Counted from the first letter of the stretch, positions 26,932 to 36,465 are shown. The stretch is 64,000 bases of DNA from Nostoc spongiaeforme FACHB-130 (GCF_014698475.1 NZ_JACJTB010000032.1:16523-80522), one strand, 5' to 3'. Notes: generated by a model from the sequence alone, not told the origin. Numbers and translations: made by a program.

Positions 26932-26965
26932 ACCAACTATATTGATTAAATCCAATAAAGTTGGT
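26932..26965. promoter_or_regulatory. Tandem operator-like palindromes before the secreted oxidoreductase-fold gene
   Basis: ACCAA-CTATA-TTGAT (26932-26946) and TCCAA-TAAAG-TTGGT (26951-26965) have centres 19 bp apart, about two helical turns. They precede the gene at 27121 by about 160 bp. Confidence 0.65.
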
Positions 26966-27120
26966 ATTATTACCCCATCAGAATATTTACTTAGTTTTTC
27001 CAGGAATGTGAGACAGAAAAACATTTTCTGCTCACAAAATTGATAGAAACCTAAGTTAATTTGGTACGCGCAACCATAGTTTTCTGAATAGAAATACAAA
27101 CTGTAATTCGGGAATATTGT

Positions 27121-27804
27121 ATGTATTTTACACGCCGTATAGCCAGCGTTTCTTTAATGCTGTCCATACTCGGATTTTGGCAACCAACTTTAGCTGATCC
27201 TGGTAATTTTTCACCTTGGCGAAGACAGGATACACCAGCACCTTGGGCAAAAAATAGATGTCTGGGAGGATTTGTAGATAAGTTTCGCCTAAGTGGAGAA
27301 GTTAATCAAACCAGCAATTTTACTCTACAGAAACTCACAGAATTACGAGATACTATCAAAACTCAAAATCCATCAGCAGTTACAGAACTCACAGTGAGTT
27401 TTCAAACAGGTTCAGGCCCCAGAACCGAAACATATTACGGAGTTACGCTGTGGGATTTAATTAACAATACAAAAGCTGGTGGCGGACTAAAACCTGGTAA
27501 TTCTGGGCAAAATACTAAAAATGCCTTTTTGCGACAGTATATTTTAGTTGAAGCGACAGATTGTTATGGTGCAGTTGTAGCTGTGGGTGAAATTCATCCG
27601 AATTTTGAAAATAAATCTGTATTAGTTGCATTTGCGAAAAAAGCCAGCGACGGTACAGTTCAACTACTAACAGATGAAGGTTTTGCTCGTTTAGTAGTTC
27701 CTGGTGATAGGGCAGGTGGACGTTATATTAGTAATGTGAGAAATATTGTCGTGCTTTCTGCGCCACCTTCTCCTTTAGAATTGAAAGATTTTCGTTATCC
27801 TTAA
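27121..27804 (+). CDS. Secreted sulfite-oxidase-fold (molybdopterin-oxidoreductase-like) protein
   Basis: The 227-residue protein has a signal peptide (IASVSLMLSILGFWQPTLA). The mature region looks like the molybdopterin-binding fold of sulfite oxidase/YedY: LSGEVNQTSNFTLQKLTEL, GVTLWDLINNT, ILVEATDCYGAVVAVGEI, LLTDEGFARLVVPGDRAGGRYISNVRNIVVL. A Cys in ATDCYG could be the Mo ligand, but the protein is shorter than catalytic members, so it may bind the metal or cofactor without catalysis. It is exported, probably to the periplasm. Two operator-like palindromes upstream tie it to mop and the HTH-PBP regulator, which suits a molybdenum-related role. Confidence 0.65.
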   Translation: MYFTRRIASVSLMLSILGFWQPTLADPGNFSPWRRQDTPAPWAKNRCLGGFVDKFRLSGEVNQTSNFTLQKLTELRDTIKTQNPSAVTELTVSFQTGSGPRTETYYGVTLWDLINNTKAGGGLKPGNSGQNTKNAFLRQYILVEATDCYGAVVAVGEIHPNFENKSVLVAFAKKASDGTVQLLTDEGFARLVVPGDRAGGRYISNVRNIVVLSAPPSPLELKDFRYP

Positions 27805-27947
27805 TTTTCTCTAAACACAGAGATATAGCACTTTTAACGTGGATGGACACAAATTCATCTGTGTCCATCCACGTTTATCTGTTGAAAAACAGTGGAAGAA
27901 GCCAGTGCGTTGCGACAATCTTGGTGCTTAAGTCCTGACTATATTGC

Positions 27948-28715
27948 TTAAACACCGACTTTTTGTTTTGACCAAACACCGTTTTCATCTTCATCAAAAC
28001 GCTGGTGTACGGCTTCCCAAGCAGCTTGTTCGGCATTAAACTCATCACTGGTTTCATTCAACACCGCATTGTAACGCTCGATGAATACTCGTTGAGCTTC
28101 TTGTGACAGATGAGCGCGGACTTCAGGAGATAAATCCTCTGGGCTATTACATGGCCCAGGACAAGGATGAGCTAACGTTTTGTCCATTGTACTCAGTTCT
28201 TCAGCACCAGCACTTTCTAAAAGTAGTTGAAATTCCCCGGCGCGATTAGCTGGTACTTCTGTCATTAATAAAAATTCGCCAGCTTGTAAGCGAGTTTGGT
28301 AAACTGCGGCTTTATCTTCAGGCATTCCCCAAGCGGTGAACACCGAAACTAAACCAGCACCAGCACTACCTGCGATCGCACCACTAGCAGCCCCTAATAA
28401 TAATGCACTGATTGGCCCAGCAGCCACAATCGGCCCAACAAAGGGAATGAACAGTACACCTACACCTGTGAGCAAACTTAGGAAAGAGCCAAACAGTGAA
28501 CCAAAAATTGCTCCTGTTCGCAACCCACCTAAAATTACATCTTTTTTAGTAATAAAGCCTGCAATTCTCGTTTCTGACTGAAAATTCCGCCCCATCACCG
28601 AAATATGATCTCTGGGTACGCCTCGGTCAAGTAAACGTCGAATTACATCATCAACTTGCTTTTGTTCTTTAAATACAGCCGAGATAGTACGCTCTGCTTG
28701 ATAGACTTCTGGCAC
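27948..28715 (-). CDS. General stress membrane-associated protein with ChaB domain
   Basis: The 255-residue protein starts with a ferredoxin-like regulator domain seen in general-stress proteins ([23 protein letters not shown]). A Gly/Ala-rich hydrophobic stretch follows (about 75-125, [20 protein letters not shown]). The C-terminus is a ChaB domain: [20 protein letters not shown], then [17 protein letters not shown]. ChaB is linked to cation transport regulation. The gene sits next to dps and a small secreted protein, all on the minus strand, which suggests a stress-response cluster. Confidence 0.8.
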   Translation of the reverse strand: MPEVYQAERTISAVFKEQKQVDDVIRRLLDRGVPRDHISVMGRNFQSETRIAGFITKKDVILGGLRTGAIFGSLFGSFLSLLTGVGVLFIPFVGPIVAAGPISALLLGAASGAIAGSAGAGLVSVFTAWGMPEDKAAVYQTRLQAGEFLLMTEVPANRAGEFQLLLESAGAEELSTMDKTLAHPCPGPCNSPEDLSPEVRAHLSQEAQRVFIERYNAVLNETSDEFNAEQAAWEAVHQRFDEDENGVWSKQKVGV

Positions 28716-28806
28716 CTGAATACTCCTTAAAATTTGCTTTTGTATAGTTCAGGACTTACGCACAAAGATAAGTCCCATCTAGGTTTAGAGATAAATCTGC
28801 GTTTAG

Positions 28807-29346
28807 CTATACACCCACAGGAGTTTTTGTGCCTGTTTCTGGCCTGCTACCATCTGGATGTAATTCTTGCCCTTCAATAAATGAGCGCAGCATCCAAGCC
28901 ATTTCTTCATGCTCTTCCATCAGTCCAGTTAAAAAGTCCGCAGTTCCTTCATCATGGAACTCATCGCTGGACTGATCAACATGGTCTCGGAGATTGCGAA
29001 TAATCTGCTCATGATCTTCTACAAGGTTCGTAACCATTCCTGTGGCTGTGGGAACATCACCTGAATGTTCTTTGAGGGTAGCAATGTCCAAAAAGGCCTG
29101 CATTGTGCCAACTGGGTAACAACCCAAAGCACGAACTCGTTCGGCTAAAGCATCAATATTTACCGTTAGTTTTTCGTAATGTTCTTCCCAAAGCTCATGC
29201 AAGCTACGAAACTGAGGGCCGACGACATCCCAATGATACTTTTTAGTTTTTACTAACAGTAAATAGGCATCTGCTAAATCTTGATTTAACAGATTCGCTA
29301 CACCTTGACGCTGTTCTTCTGTCAAACCAATGTTGATTGCACGCAT
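28807..29346 (-). CDS. dps: Dps-family DNA-protection ferritin
   Basis: The 179-residue protein has the Dps ferroxidase signature KYHWDVVGPQFRSLHELWEE with the His, Asp and Glu ligands, and further helices AFLDIATLKEH and LVEDHEQIIRNLRDHVD. Dps dodecamers oxidise and store iron and protect DNA from peroxide. The C-terminal tail (ELHPDGSRPETGTKTPVGV) is extended. Cyanobacteria carry several Dps paralogues; which this is I cannot tell. It lies 91 bp before the ChaB-domain gene on the same strand. Confidence 0.92.
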   Translation of the reverse strand: MRAINIGLTEEQRQGVANLLNQDLADAYLLLVKTKKYHWDVVGPQFRSLHELWEEHYEKLTVNIDALAERVRALGCYPVGTMQAFLDIATLKEHSGDVPTATGMVTNLVEDHEQIIRNLRDHVDQSSDEFHDEGTADFLTGLMEEHEEMAWMLRSFIEGQELHPDGSRPETGTKTPVGV

Positions 29347-29691
29347 TGATTCTAATTCCTAAATAGACTTATTTATAAGTTCACAAAAATCAAATATTAT
29401 TTACATCAACCATAAGAAAGATTACTAGAGAAGAATTATTTACAACTTAGGGTGAGCTTCATTTATGACTTAGAATAGAAAAAATCTCAATCAATTATGA
29501 ACAGTAAGATACCCGAATTTTTTAAGAATTCGGGTATCTAAACATTTCAAATTTTCCGAATTAAAGATGAAGAGTGTTAATACTAATCAGCAGTCAAAGT
29601 CTTTACTTGGTACATAATTATCATTCAAAGATTATGCAGTATTACCCAATATCACTAGTTAGATTACCTTTGTAACTGCTAATTAGTATTT
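29347..29691. other. Gene-free region with one strong hairpin
   Basis: A 13-bp stem AGATACCCGAATT / AATTCGGGTATCT at 29507-29539 is the only structured element; it is a likely terminator of the minus-strand gene at 29692. The rest holds the dps promoter; no gene is seen. Confidence 0.6.
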
Positions 29692-30051
29692 TTACTTTTT
29701 ACCTGTGACTTTTTCCAACAGGTTTTCTACTTCATCTCTCACTGAAGTTGCATCTTGGGAATTTTCAGGACGCTTCATTTTATCAATATCAGCATCACCT
29801 TGAACTTCGTTGAGTCCTTTGTTAGACTCTTCTTGCACTTTATTCAATCCTGGAGGTGCGGATCTACCAACTTCATCAGTTTTCTTTTGAGTTTCTAGCA
29901 GTTGTGTGGTAGCTTCTGTAGGGTCACTTTTATAGCTTTCAATTGCAAAGGCGGGAAAAGCATTAGAAAATAAAACTAATGCACAGGTAAAAGCTACAAT
30001 TAAGAAACGTACTGGACGTAATAGAGATAGAACAGAAGTAATATTCTTCAT
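29692..30051 (-). CDS. Small secreted stress-type protein (low-temperature-induced-like)
   Basis: The 119-residue protein has a signal peptide (VRFLIVAFTCALVLFSNAFPAFA). Its mature part is very hydrophilic: GLNKVQEESNKGLNEVQGDA, then IDKMKRPENSQDATSVRDEVEN. I recall homologues annotated as low temperature-induced proteins in Nostocales. No enzymatic motif is present. Its position beside dps and the ChaB-domain gene supports a stress role, which is inference. Confidence 0.65.
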   Translation of the reverse strand: MKNITSVLSLLRPVRFLIVAFTCALVLFSNAFPAFAIESYKSDPTEATTQLLETQKKTDEVGRSAPPGLNKVQEESNKGLNEVQGDADIDKMKRPENSQDATSVRDEVENLLEKVTGKK

Positions 30052-30547
30052 GTGAATTCCTCAAAAACAACGTTAACAACACATAAGTTATAATTTTCCA
30101 GCACAGCAAATTTTAGCCATCATCAGAATAAATGTTGGCGTAATGTTATTAAGATATGCTGGGCTGAAAAGTGATGTTTAGGTAGATATTTGCAAAATAA
30201 TTTAATTGTGAATTACTTGCACTGTTGGCTGAACTAAAGCTCTTATAACCATTCAGTTTTTAGCTGTTTCACAATCATTTCTCTAGCGAATTTCACCTAA
30301 CTTATATTTACGTCGAATCATCCTACTTTGGGATCGACCTGGAGAGTGAAGTTAATCGCTTCTGAGTTAAAGAGAATATCAACCTGTAGGTAGAGTGGCA
30401 AAATATCACTAAATTTGACGGTTTCTTGGGTTTATTTGGCGGTGATGTGGCGTAGTTGCTAGATTAGCTGGTGGTATTTATCAAGGATTGGTCTTTGATT
30501 ACGATGTCGAGGGAAAATAGAGAATTAGCCGAAAATCTCTCAATATT
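30052..30547. other. Gene-free region, possible decayed coding at its end
   Basis: Mostly AT-rich, without a recognisable operator. Bases 30455-30520 keep an open frame reading VARLAGGIYQGLVFDYDVEG then a stop, which looks like a scrap of a former gene before the endonuclease V gene. I cannot assign it. Confidence 0.4.
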
Positions 30548-31213
30548 ATGAAGATTTATCAACTTCATGCTTGGCCTCAAACCCCAGAGGAAGCTATTAC
30601 CATTCAAGAAAGTTTACGCGAACAAGTAATTACAGAAGATCAACTCCCAGAAACTATTAGTTATGTTGCTGGTGTCGATATGGGTTTTGCAGAGGAGGGT
30701 AAAGTTAGCCGTGCTGCTGTAGCTGTGCTGAGTTTTCCTGATTTAAAAGTTGTAGAAACAGCCTTGGCGCATCGTCCGACTTCATTTCCCTACATTCCTG
30801 GGTTCCTTTCTTTTCGAGAAATTCCAGCTGTACTGGATGCTTTAGCAAAAATTCAAACAGTACCGGATATTATTCTCTGTGATGGACAAGGTATTGCCCA
30901 TCCCCGTAGATTTGGTATAGCCAGCCATCTAGGAGTAATTTTAGATATGCCGACAATTGGTGTGGCTAAATCACTGTTCATTGGCAAGCATCAAGAATTG
31001 CCAGAAGCTAGAGGTAGTTGGCAACCACTCATACATAAAGGTGAAACTATTGGTGCAGTGTTACGGACGCGCGTTGGCGTTAAACCTTTGTATATTTCTA
31101 GTGGTCACAAAATTAGCTTAACCACAGCAATTGATTATGTATTACGCTGTACACCAAAATACAGATTACCAGAAACGACCCGTGTCGCTGATAAGTTAGC
31201 GTCTAACAGATAG
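30548..31213 (+). CDS. nfi: Endonuclease V (deoxyinosine 3' endonuclease)
   Basis: The 221-residue enzyme nicks DNA one base 3' of deoxyinosine, starting repair of deaminated adenine. Catalytic acidic residues are seen in YVAGVDMGF, in the LSFREIPAV segment, and in LCDGQGIAHPRRFGIASHLG. The substrate-wedge element is PYIPGFLSF. GVAKSLFIG and AVLRTRVGVKPLYIS complete the family pattern. The length is normal. It stands alone on the plus strand. Confidence 0.93.
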   Translation: MKIYQLHAWPQTPEEAITIQESLREQVITEDQLPETISYVAGVDMGFAEEGKVSRAAVAVLSFPDLKVVETALAHRPTSFPYIPGFLSFREIPAVLDALAKIQTVPDIILCDGQGIAHPRRFGIASHLGVILDMPTIGVAKSLFIGKHQELPEARGSWQPLIHKGETIGAVLRTRVGVKPLYISSGHKISLTTAIDYVLRCTPKYRLPETTRVADKLASNR

Positions 31214-31328
31214 TCGGTAAAACATTCAGAAAAGTCAAAATTGCAGCACGCATGACAAAAAATATACGCTGGAATAGTGTAGAAATGTATAGAATCTTGT
31301 AAAGATATAAAATATAGTCTTTTTTAAG

Positions 31329-32048
31329 ATGCAAACATTACAAGCTCTTTCTTCAATGCAACTGTCTTTAGCCCCTAATCAATGTCAGTCTTTGAAGATT
31401 GTCGCTCTTGGAGACAGCATAGTTTACGGTTTTGGTGATCCCGAACGTGGTGGTTGGGTAGAACAACTGCGGCGATGGTGGATGTTGCCTGGTGGTGCTG
31501 GTCATGTTTTATATAATTTAGGTGTCAGAGGCGATCGCACACAACAAGTAGCCCAAAGACTAGAAGTAGAATTTCGCCATCGTGGCGAACTCCGTAATCG
31601 TGTTCCTGATTTAATTATTCTTTCAGTTGGGGTGAATGATTCAGCGCGGTTAGGTCGTCCCAATGGCAAAAACTACACAGATTTTGCCAGTTTTGAAGCA
31701 GATATCGCCCATTTACTAGACTTGGCGCAGCAACTTTGTCCAGTTTTATTTGTGGGTATGACACCCGTAGATGAAGCTAAAATGCCTTTTCTGGATTGTT
31801 TTTATTTCAATCATACTGACCAACATCGTTATAAAGAAGCCACGCGCCTAGCTTGTCAACAACGTCAAATTCCTTACTTGGATATTTTCGACCAATGGAT
31901 GGGACGTGGTGAAACTTGGTTACGCCAAAGAATGAATGCTGATGGTTTACATCCCAATACATTAGGCTACCAAGCTTTGTTAGATGATGTGTTGAAATGG
32001 GATGCTTTAGCACCCTATCATGCTCAACCAGAATACCAATTGAGATAA
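31329..32048 (+). CDS. GDSL/SGNH-type esterase
   Basis: The 239-residue protein has SGNH block I (IVALGDSIVYGFGDPERGG), block II Gly (YNLGVRGDRT), block III Asn (ILSVGVNDSARLG) and block V (MNADGLHPNTLGY), giving a Ser/Asp/His catalytic set. No signal peptide is evident, so it is probably cytoplasmic. The family hydrolyses acyl esters; the substrate is unknown. A strong terminator hairpin follows at 32128-32162. Confidence 0.9.
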   Translation: MQTLQALSSMQLSLAPNQCQSLKIVALGDSIVYGFGDPERGGWVEQLRRWWMLPGGAGHVLYNLGVRGDRTQQVAQRLEVEFRHRGELRNRVPDLIILSVGVNDSARLGRPNGKNYTDFASFEADIAHLLDLAQQLCPVLFVGMTPVDEAKMPFLDCFYFNHTDQHRYKEATRLACQQRQIPYLDIFDQWMGRGETWLRQRMNADGLHPNTLGYQALLDDVLKWDALAPYHAQPEYQLR

Positions 32049-32127
32049 ATGTATCGGCGGAGTCAATTTAAAAGCCAAAATTGTTTGGCTCACACCAATT
32101 TTTATCAATGAATTCGTCAAAAACAAC

Positions 32128-32162
32128 CAGAACTCCGACTTTTTGAAGAAGTCGGGGTTCTG
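32128..32162 (+). terminator. Terminator hairpin after the GDSL gene
   Basis: CAGAACTCCGACTT pairs with AAGTCGGGGTTCTG with one mismatch, followed by AAATTTTC. Confidence 0.7.
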
Positions 32163-32280
32163 AAATTTTCTATGTTTAAAAAACAAATAGTAATGTTCTA
32201 AATCGCTAATTGCCAGTAATTTACACTATCCAAAACACATTGATATTAAGTAATTCTCCAGAGAAAATTTAATTTAAAAT

Positions 32281-32317
32281 GTGTTAACTGCGTTTATCAA
32301 CGCTTAGACGTTAACAC
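32281..32317. promoter_or_regulatory. Hairpin with GTGTTAAC arms upstream of the antiporter
   Basis: GTGTTAAC and GTTAACAC are perfect complements, and the inner GCGT...ACGC-like bases extend the pairing (GCGTT / AACGC). It lies 240 bp before the antiporter start; role unknown. Confidence 0.45.
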
Positions 32318-32557
32318 AAAAGATATAACTGGTAATTGTTAATTATTCATTAATATTTATCCTGCATTTTTGCTAATTATTCTCTGAATATCTCTTAAAT
32401 TTAACCAATTCGCTCTTGATTTGTACGACTGTAATGTAACAACAATTAACATCAAAATAGGGCATAAAGTTATATGCAATATGATGAATTAGGTTGACAA
32501 TTTCCCATTGTTTCAAGAATCATCTTAGGGAAACCAGATAGTTATTCAGAGGAAACC

Positions 32558-34750
32558 ATGCACACAGTTATTCTCGTTCTCATCGAGGTGCTGATTGTTA
32601 TTGGACTGTCCCGGCTCATAGGTCTGGCATTCAAATCAATTAAGCAACCTTTGGTCATTGGTGAGATTGTTGCCGGGATTATGCTTGGCCCATCTTTATT
32701 TGGATTGGTTGCCCCCCATATAGCAGCTAGTTTATTTCCACCAGAAACAATTCCGTTTCTTAATGTTTTATCTCAGGTGGGATTAATATTTTTCATGTTT
32801 TTGATTGGCTTAGAACTTAATCCCAAATATCTGAGTGGTCAGTTAGAAGTAGCAGTTCTAACCTCCCATGTCAGCATTTTAGTACCTTTTTCTTTGGGAA
32901 CTTTGCTGGCAGTACTGTTATATCCTTTAGTTTCTAATGCTAGTGTTTCGTTTACTGCCTTTGCCTTATTTTTAGGTGCAGCAATGTCAATTACAGCTTT
33001 TCCTGTATTGGCGCGAATTATTACAGAGAATAACTTACAGGGAACACGTTTAGGAACCCTAGCATTAACTTGTGCAGCCGTAGATGATGTCACAGCGTGG
33101 TGTGTTTTAGCAGTAGCGATCGCAGTCGCACGTACTGGTAACTTTTTTGGTGCTATACCCACCATTATTGAAAGCATAGTCTACATTGGCTTTATGCTGA
33201 CAGTTGGACGCTGGTTTCTTGAAAGGTTAGCAACTTACTACCGCCGAACTGGACGCTTAAGCCAGTTACTTTTAGCTGTCATTTATATGGCGGTAGTTGG
33301 TTCTGCACTCATTACTGAACTAATTGGAATTCATTTGATTTTTGGGGCATTTTTATTGGGAGCCGCAATGCCCAAGAATGCAGATTTAGTGCGAGAATTA
33401 GCCGTCAAAACTGAAGATTTTGTTTTGATATTTCTGCTACCAATATTTTTTGCCTACAGTGGTTTGCGGACACAGATTGGTTTATTAAACCGTCCTGATT
33501 TGTGGTTATTGTGTGGCTTGGTGTTGCTAGTAGCGATCGCAGGCAAGTATATTGGCACTTATGTCGCCGCTCGTGTGAGTGGAATTAATAAACGCGAAGC
33601 TTCAGCCCTTGGTTGGTTGATGAATACTCGCGGTTTAACAGAACTCATTGTTCTCAATATTGGTTTGGAGTTAGGAGTAATTTCGCCTCTAGTCTTTACC
33701 ATGCTAGTGATTATGGCATTGGTAACAACATTTATGACCTCTCCGCTACTAGAATGGACATATCCAAAACGCCTCATTAAGTTAGATGTCGTTGAACCAG
33801 ACTTAGAAATAGAAACAACTACTGAAACCGCTACCATTATTGAACCTGCTCCTAGTTACCGAATTTTAGTCCCGGTGGCAAATCCCAGCACCCAAAAAGG
33901 TTTGGTACAGTTAGCAGTAGCACTGGCGCTGAATTACAAACAACCTGCTGTCGTCAATCCGCTCAGTTTAATTGAATTGCAAGAAGATTATGCTTTTGAG
34001 AGTACCCCAGTAGAAGCAGAACGATTAATTCTTCAGCGTCGCCTGGAACTAGAAGAATTGATTAATACCTTAGAACCACCAATAGCTCGTTCTCATATAC
34101 ATCCTATCATTCGCATATCGAGCAATGTAGCGCGGGAAACTGCCCAAATAGCCAGAATTGAGCAACCTGATTTAATTCTGGTGGGATGGCACCGTCCAGC
34201 TTTTAGTAATAATCGCTTAGGTGGTCGAGTCGGTCAAATTCTCAGTACTGCACCAGTGGATGTTGCTGTGTTTGTAGACCGTGGTGCAGAGCGGTTAGAA
34301 AGTTTATTAGTGCCTTACTCAGCCAATATCCATGATGATTTAGCCTTGATTTTAGCTTTGAGATTCTTGCTGAACCGTGACACTTGTATGTTGCGAATTT
34401 TACAAGTACTAAGAGATAACCATCACCAAGATGAGTTGAGCTATGAACTGCACAAAATGATAGAGCAATTACCAGCTAGTGTACGCGATCGCATCGAAAT
34501 TAAAACCGTCGAATCTCCAGAGCCAATTCAAGCTGTAGTAGAAGCTTCTGAAGCAGTTGACCTGACAATTGCTGGTACTAGCCGCGTTTGGGGAATTGAA
34601 CGTCAAACCCTAGGCAGATATACAGATGCTTTGGCGATTCAATGTCGTTCTTCACTACTCATTACCCGCCGTTACAGCCAAGTTACATCTCATTTGGCTT
34701 CTGTACTCCCAGAAATTAGCAACCAAGAATCAACAGTCACACAATTTTAG
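32558..34750 (+). CDS. CPA2-type cation/proton antiporter with universal-stress-like C-terminus
   Basis: The 730-residue protein has about 12 hydrophobic helices in residues 1-400. Typical CPA2/KefB-NapA motifs are present: KQPLVIGEIVAGIMLGPSLFG, FFMFLIGLELNPK, AAVDDVTAWCVLA with the paired acidic residues, LIFGAFLLGAAMP and LGWLMNTRGLTELI. Residues about 435-715 are soluble and carry USP-like segments (YRILVPVANPST, DLILVGWHRPAF, VDLTIAGTSRVWG). It exchanges Na+ or K+ for protons across a membrane, with the tail likely regulatory. The next gene starts within about 25 bp, so they are probably co-transcribed. Confidence 0.9.
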   Translation: MHTVILVLIEVLIVIGLSRLIGLAFKSIKQPLVIGEIVAGIMLGPSLFGLVAPHIAASLFPPETIPFLNVLSQVGLIFFMFLIGLELNPKYLSGQLEVAVLTSHVSILVPFSLGTLLAVLLYPLVSNASVSFTAFALFLGAAMSITAFPVLARIITENNLQGTRLGTLALTCAAVDDVTAWCVLAVAIAVARTGNFFGAIPTIIESIVYIGFMLTVGRWFLERLATYYRRTGRLSQLLLAVIYMAVVGSALITELIGIHLIFGAFLLGAAMPKNADLVRELAVKTEDFVLIFLLPIFFAYSGLRTQIGLLNRPDLWLLCGLVLLVAIAGKYIGTYVAARVSGINKREASALGWLMNTRGLTELIVLNIGLELGVISPLVFTMLVIMALVTTFMTSPLLEWTYPKRLIKLDVVEPDLEIETTTETATIIEPAPSYRILVPVANPSTQKGLVQLAVALALNYKQPAVVNPLSLIELQEDYAFESTPVEAERLILQRRLELEELINTLEPPIARSHIHPIIRISSNVARETAQIARIEQPDLILVGWHRPAFSNNRLGGRVGQILSTAPVDVAVFVDRGAERLESLLVPYSANIHDDLALILALRFLLNRDTCMLRILQVLRDNHHQDELSYELHKMIEQLPASVRDRIEIKTVESPEPIQAVVEASEAVDLTIAGTSRVWGIERQTLGRYTDALAIQCRSSLLITRRYSQVTSHLASVLPEISNQESTVTQF

Positions 34751-34776
34751 ATTTTGGATTGTCACAAGTTAAACAG

Positions 34777-35283
34777 ATGAATCATTTGAATGTTAAATCT
34801 TTAACCTTCTACGGAGTAGCCATAGGTTCAGTGTTACTGTTGTTTAAAACTGTCACCGCCTATGGAGAAAACAATCTCAAAGCCCCTCCTGTAGTTGAGG
34901 GACGCTACCTTCTGACTCTAGCGACGAAATTACCCAGTTGTGAAGCAGCCAATTCTTTGGTATTAAATATGCAACAATCAGGTATTTACTTGAATGCCTC
35001 TTTAGTACCAGTTAATCCTAATGCAGAGACTGAACAACCTTCTCTGACAGGTATCTTGAAAAATCAACAGATCAGTTTTTCTGGCAAAGTTGATCCAAAA
35101 ATTCTGTGTCTTAATTCCAAATCTCAGACTAACTCAAATCAATCAGTTGCTATGCAAATACAGTTGATAGATCAAGATAAAATCACAGGTCAAATCACAG
35201 TCAATAGCATTCCTCAAACCCTAAGATTCACTGCTGCTAAACAATCAACACCAGAAAAATCACAAAAAGTAAATCCACATTGA
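34777..35283 (+). CDS. Secreted or membrane-anchored hypothetical protein
   Basis: I do not recognise this 168-residue protein. It has an N-terminal hydrophobic segment (FYGVAIGSVLLLFKTVTA) that is either a signal peptide or an anchor. A soluble domain follows with two Cys (LPSCEAANSL and ILCLNSK), which could form a disulfide, and many beta-strand-like stretches. An in-frame TTG at 34759 would lengthen it by six residues; I prefer the ATG. It follows the antiporter gene closely on the same strand. Confidence 0.6.
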   Translation: MNHLNVKSLTFYGVAIGSVLLLFKTVTAYGENNLKAPPVVEGRYLLTLATKLPSCEAANSLVLNMQQSGIYLNASLVPVNPNAETEQPSLTGILKNQQISFSGKVDPKILCLNSKSQTNSNQSVAMQIQLIDQDKITGQITVNSIPQTLRFTAAKQSTPEKSQKVNPH

Positions 35284-35418
35284 AATATGGGTAAATTATG
35301 GAAGTGAAGTTAGGCACAGAAATTAAAAATTAAGGGTTGCATTGGTGAAAGGGTAGATATTTTCCTAACCCTGACACCCTCCCAAAATCAATATCCTGGT
35401 TGCAAAGGAATCACATTA

Positions 35419-36252
35419 ATGTATACAAACCAAAAACCTCAATGGTTTTTATTATGGAGTCAGGGTGTTAGCATCAGTTTGCTGGGATTTTACACAGCAA
35501 TTTCTTTAGAAACTCCTAGTACTTATGCGGCACAAATCACTAAATTGAATGATTGGCGATTTTATCCAGAAGCAGCACAACTGGAATTTACACTATCAGC
35601 TGCTACAAAGCCTCAATACTTCTATCTTGCTCAACCTCCACGTCTGGTTATTGACTTGCCAGATACTAAATTGGGTTATGTTGCAACCAAGCAAAGTTAT
35701 TCTGGTGCAATTCAACGAGTCCGAGTTTCCCAATTGAACGCCAACATGACTCGGATTGTACTAGATTTAGCAGATGGAATTTATATAGATATCAATCAGG
35801 TAAAACTACAACCTGTATCTAGAGACAACCCCACACACTGGGTATTACGTCCTTTTACTTCTAGTACAAATCTCTCAATTCAACCGACTAACAGACAGCC
35901 CAGCATTAATAGCCTACCGCCAGCTTCCCATAACTACTATCCGCCAACACCTACTAATTTAAATTCCAACTCTAATTATCTACAGTTACCTAGTACATTA
36001 CCGCCCATTTCTAATAACCAACAGCAACCTTATATCACCGTACCTCCCCTCACACCCAGTAACCCCTATCAAATCCAAGGCTCGGTTCTACCTCCAGCTA
36101 ACTTTCCCAATCAACCTAGTAATGCGAATAATATTCCGCCCCTAGCCAACCCCAATTTTCCCATCCCTACAACACCAAGCACACCCAACTATCAATCAAA
36201 TGAAGTCCAAATCCCAGTGATTGAGTTTGGACAACCTCTTCCCAAGCCATAA
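35419..36252 (+). CDS. AMIN-domain protein with Pro/Asn-rich tail
   Basis: The 277-residue protein has an N-terminal membrane segment or signal peptide (VSISLLGFYTAISLETPSTYAA). An AMIN domain follows (about 38-145: LEFTLSAATKPQYFYLAQPP, RLVIDLPDTKLG, VRVSQLNANMTRIVLDL). The remaining 120 residues are disordered Pro/Asn/Gln-rich sequence. AMIN domains bind periplasmic peptidoglycan and target amidases or pili components. No catalytic domain is present, so it is probably a scaffold or envelope protein. It lies in the same direction as the antiporter and the secreted protein. Confidence 0.8.
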   Translation: MYTNQKPQWFLLWSQGVSISLLGFYTAISLETPSTYAAQITKLNDWRFYPEAAQLEFTLSAATKPQYFYLAQPPRLVIDLPDTKLGYVATKQSYSGAIQRVRVSQLNANMTRIVLDLADGIYIDINQVKLQPVSRDNPTHWVLRPFTSSTNLSIQPTNRQPSINSLPPASHNYYPPTPTNLNSNSNYLQLPSTLPPISNNQQQPYITVPPLTPSNPYQIQGSVLPPANFPNQPSNANNIPPLANPNFPIPTTPSTPNYQSNEVQIPVIEFGQPLPKP

Positions 36253-36465
36253 GTTAAAAGTACTGAGTACTGTACACTGAGCGCAGTCGAAGTGTGAGTG
36301 CTGAGTAAAAATACTAGCCCATAGTCCCTAATCCCTAGCCCTTAGTACAGGTCGGCGTAAATAAACAGACCATAAGAAATTGCTAAAAGGCTTGTGGTAC
36401 AGTTATTATTTCTTTTTACTTTTGCCTTTTTACTTTTGCCTTATTGTACTAACCCCTAGCCTCTC
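36253..36465. repeat. STRR-like short repeats between convergent genes
   Basis: Contains ACTGAGTACTGTACACTGAG with a GAGCGCAGTCGAAGTG fragment (about 36281), CCCTAATCCCTAGCCC heptamers (about 36327) and two copies of TTTTTACTTTTGCC (about 36412-36442). No gene is seen. Confidence 0.6.

Larger units (their letters stand above)
32049..32557. other. Gene-free region: terminator, hairpin and antiporter promoter
   Basis: Contains the GDSL-gene terminator (32128-32162) and a large hairpin with perfect GTGTTAAC / GTTAACAC arms (32281-32317). The rest is AT-rich up to the antiporter start. No gene is seen. Confidence 0.6.
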
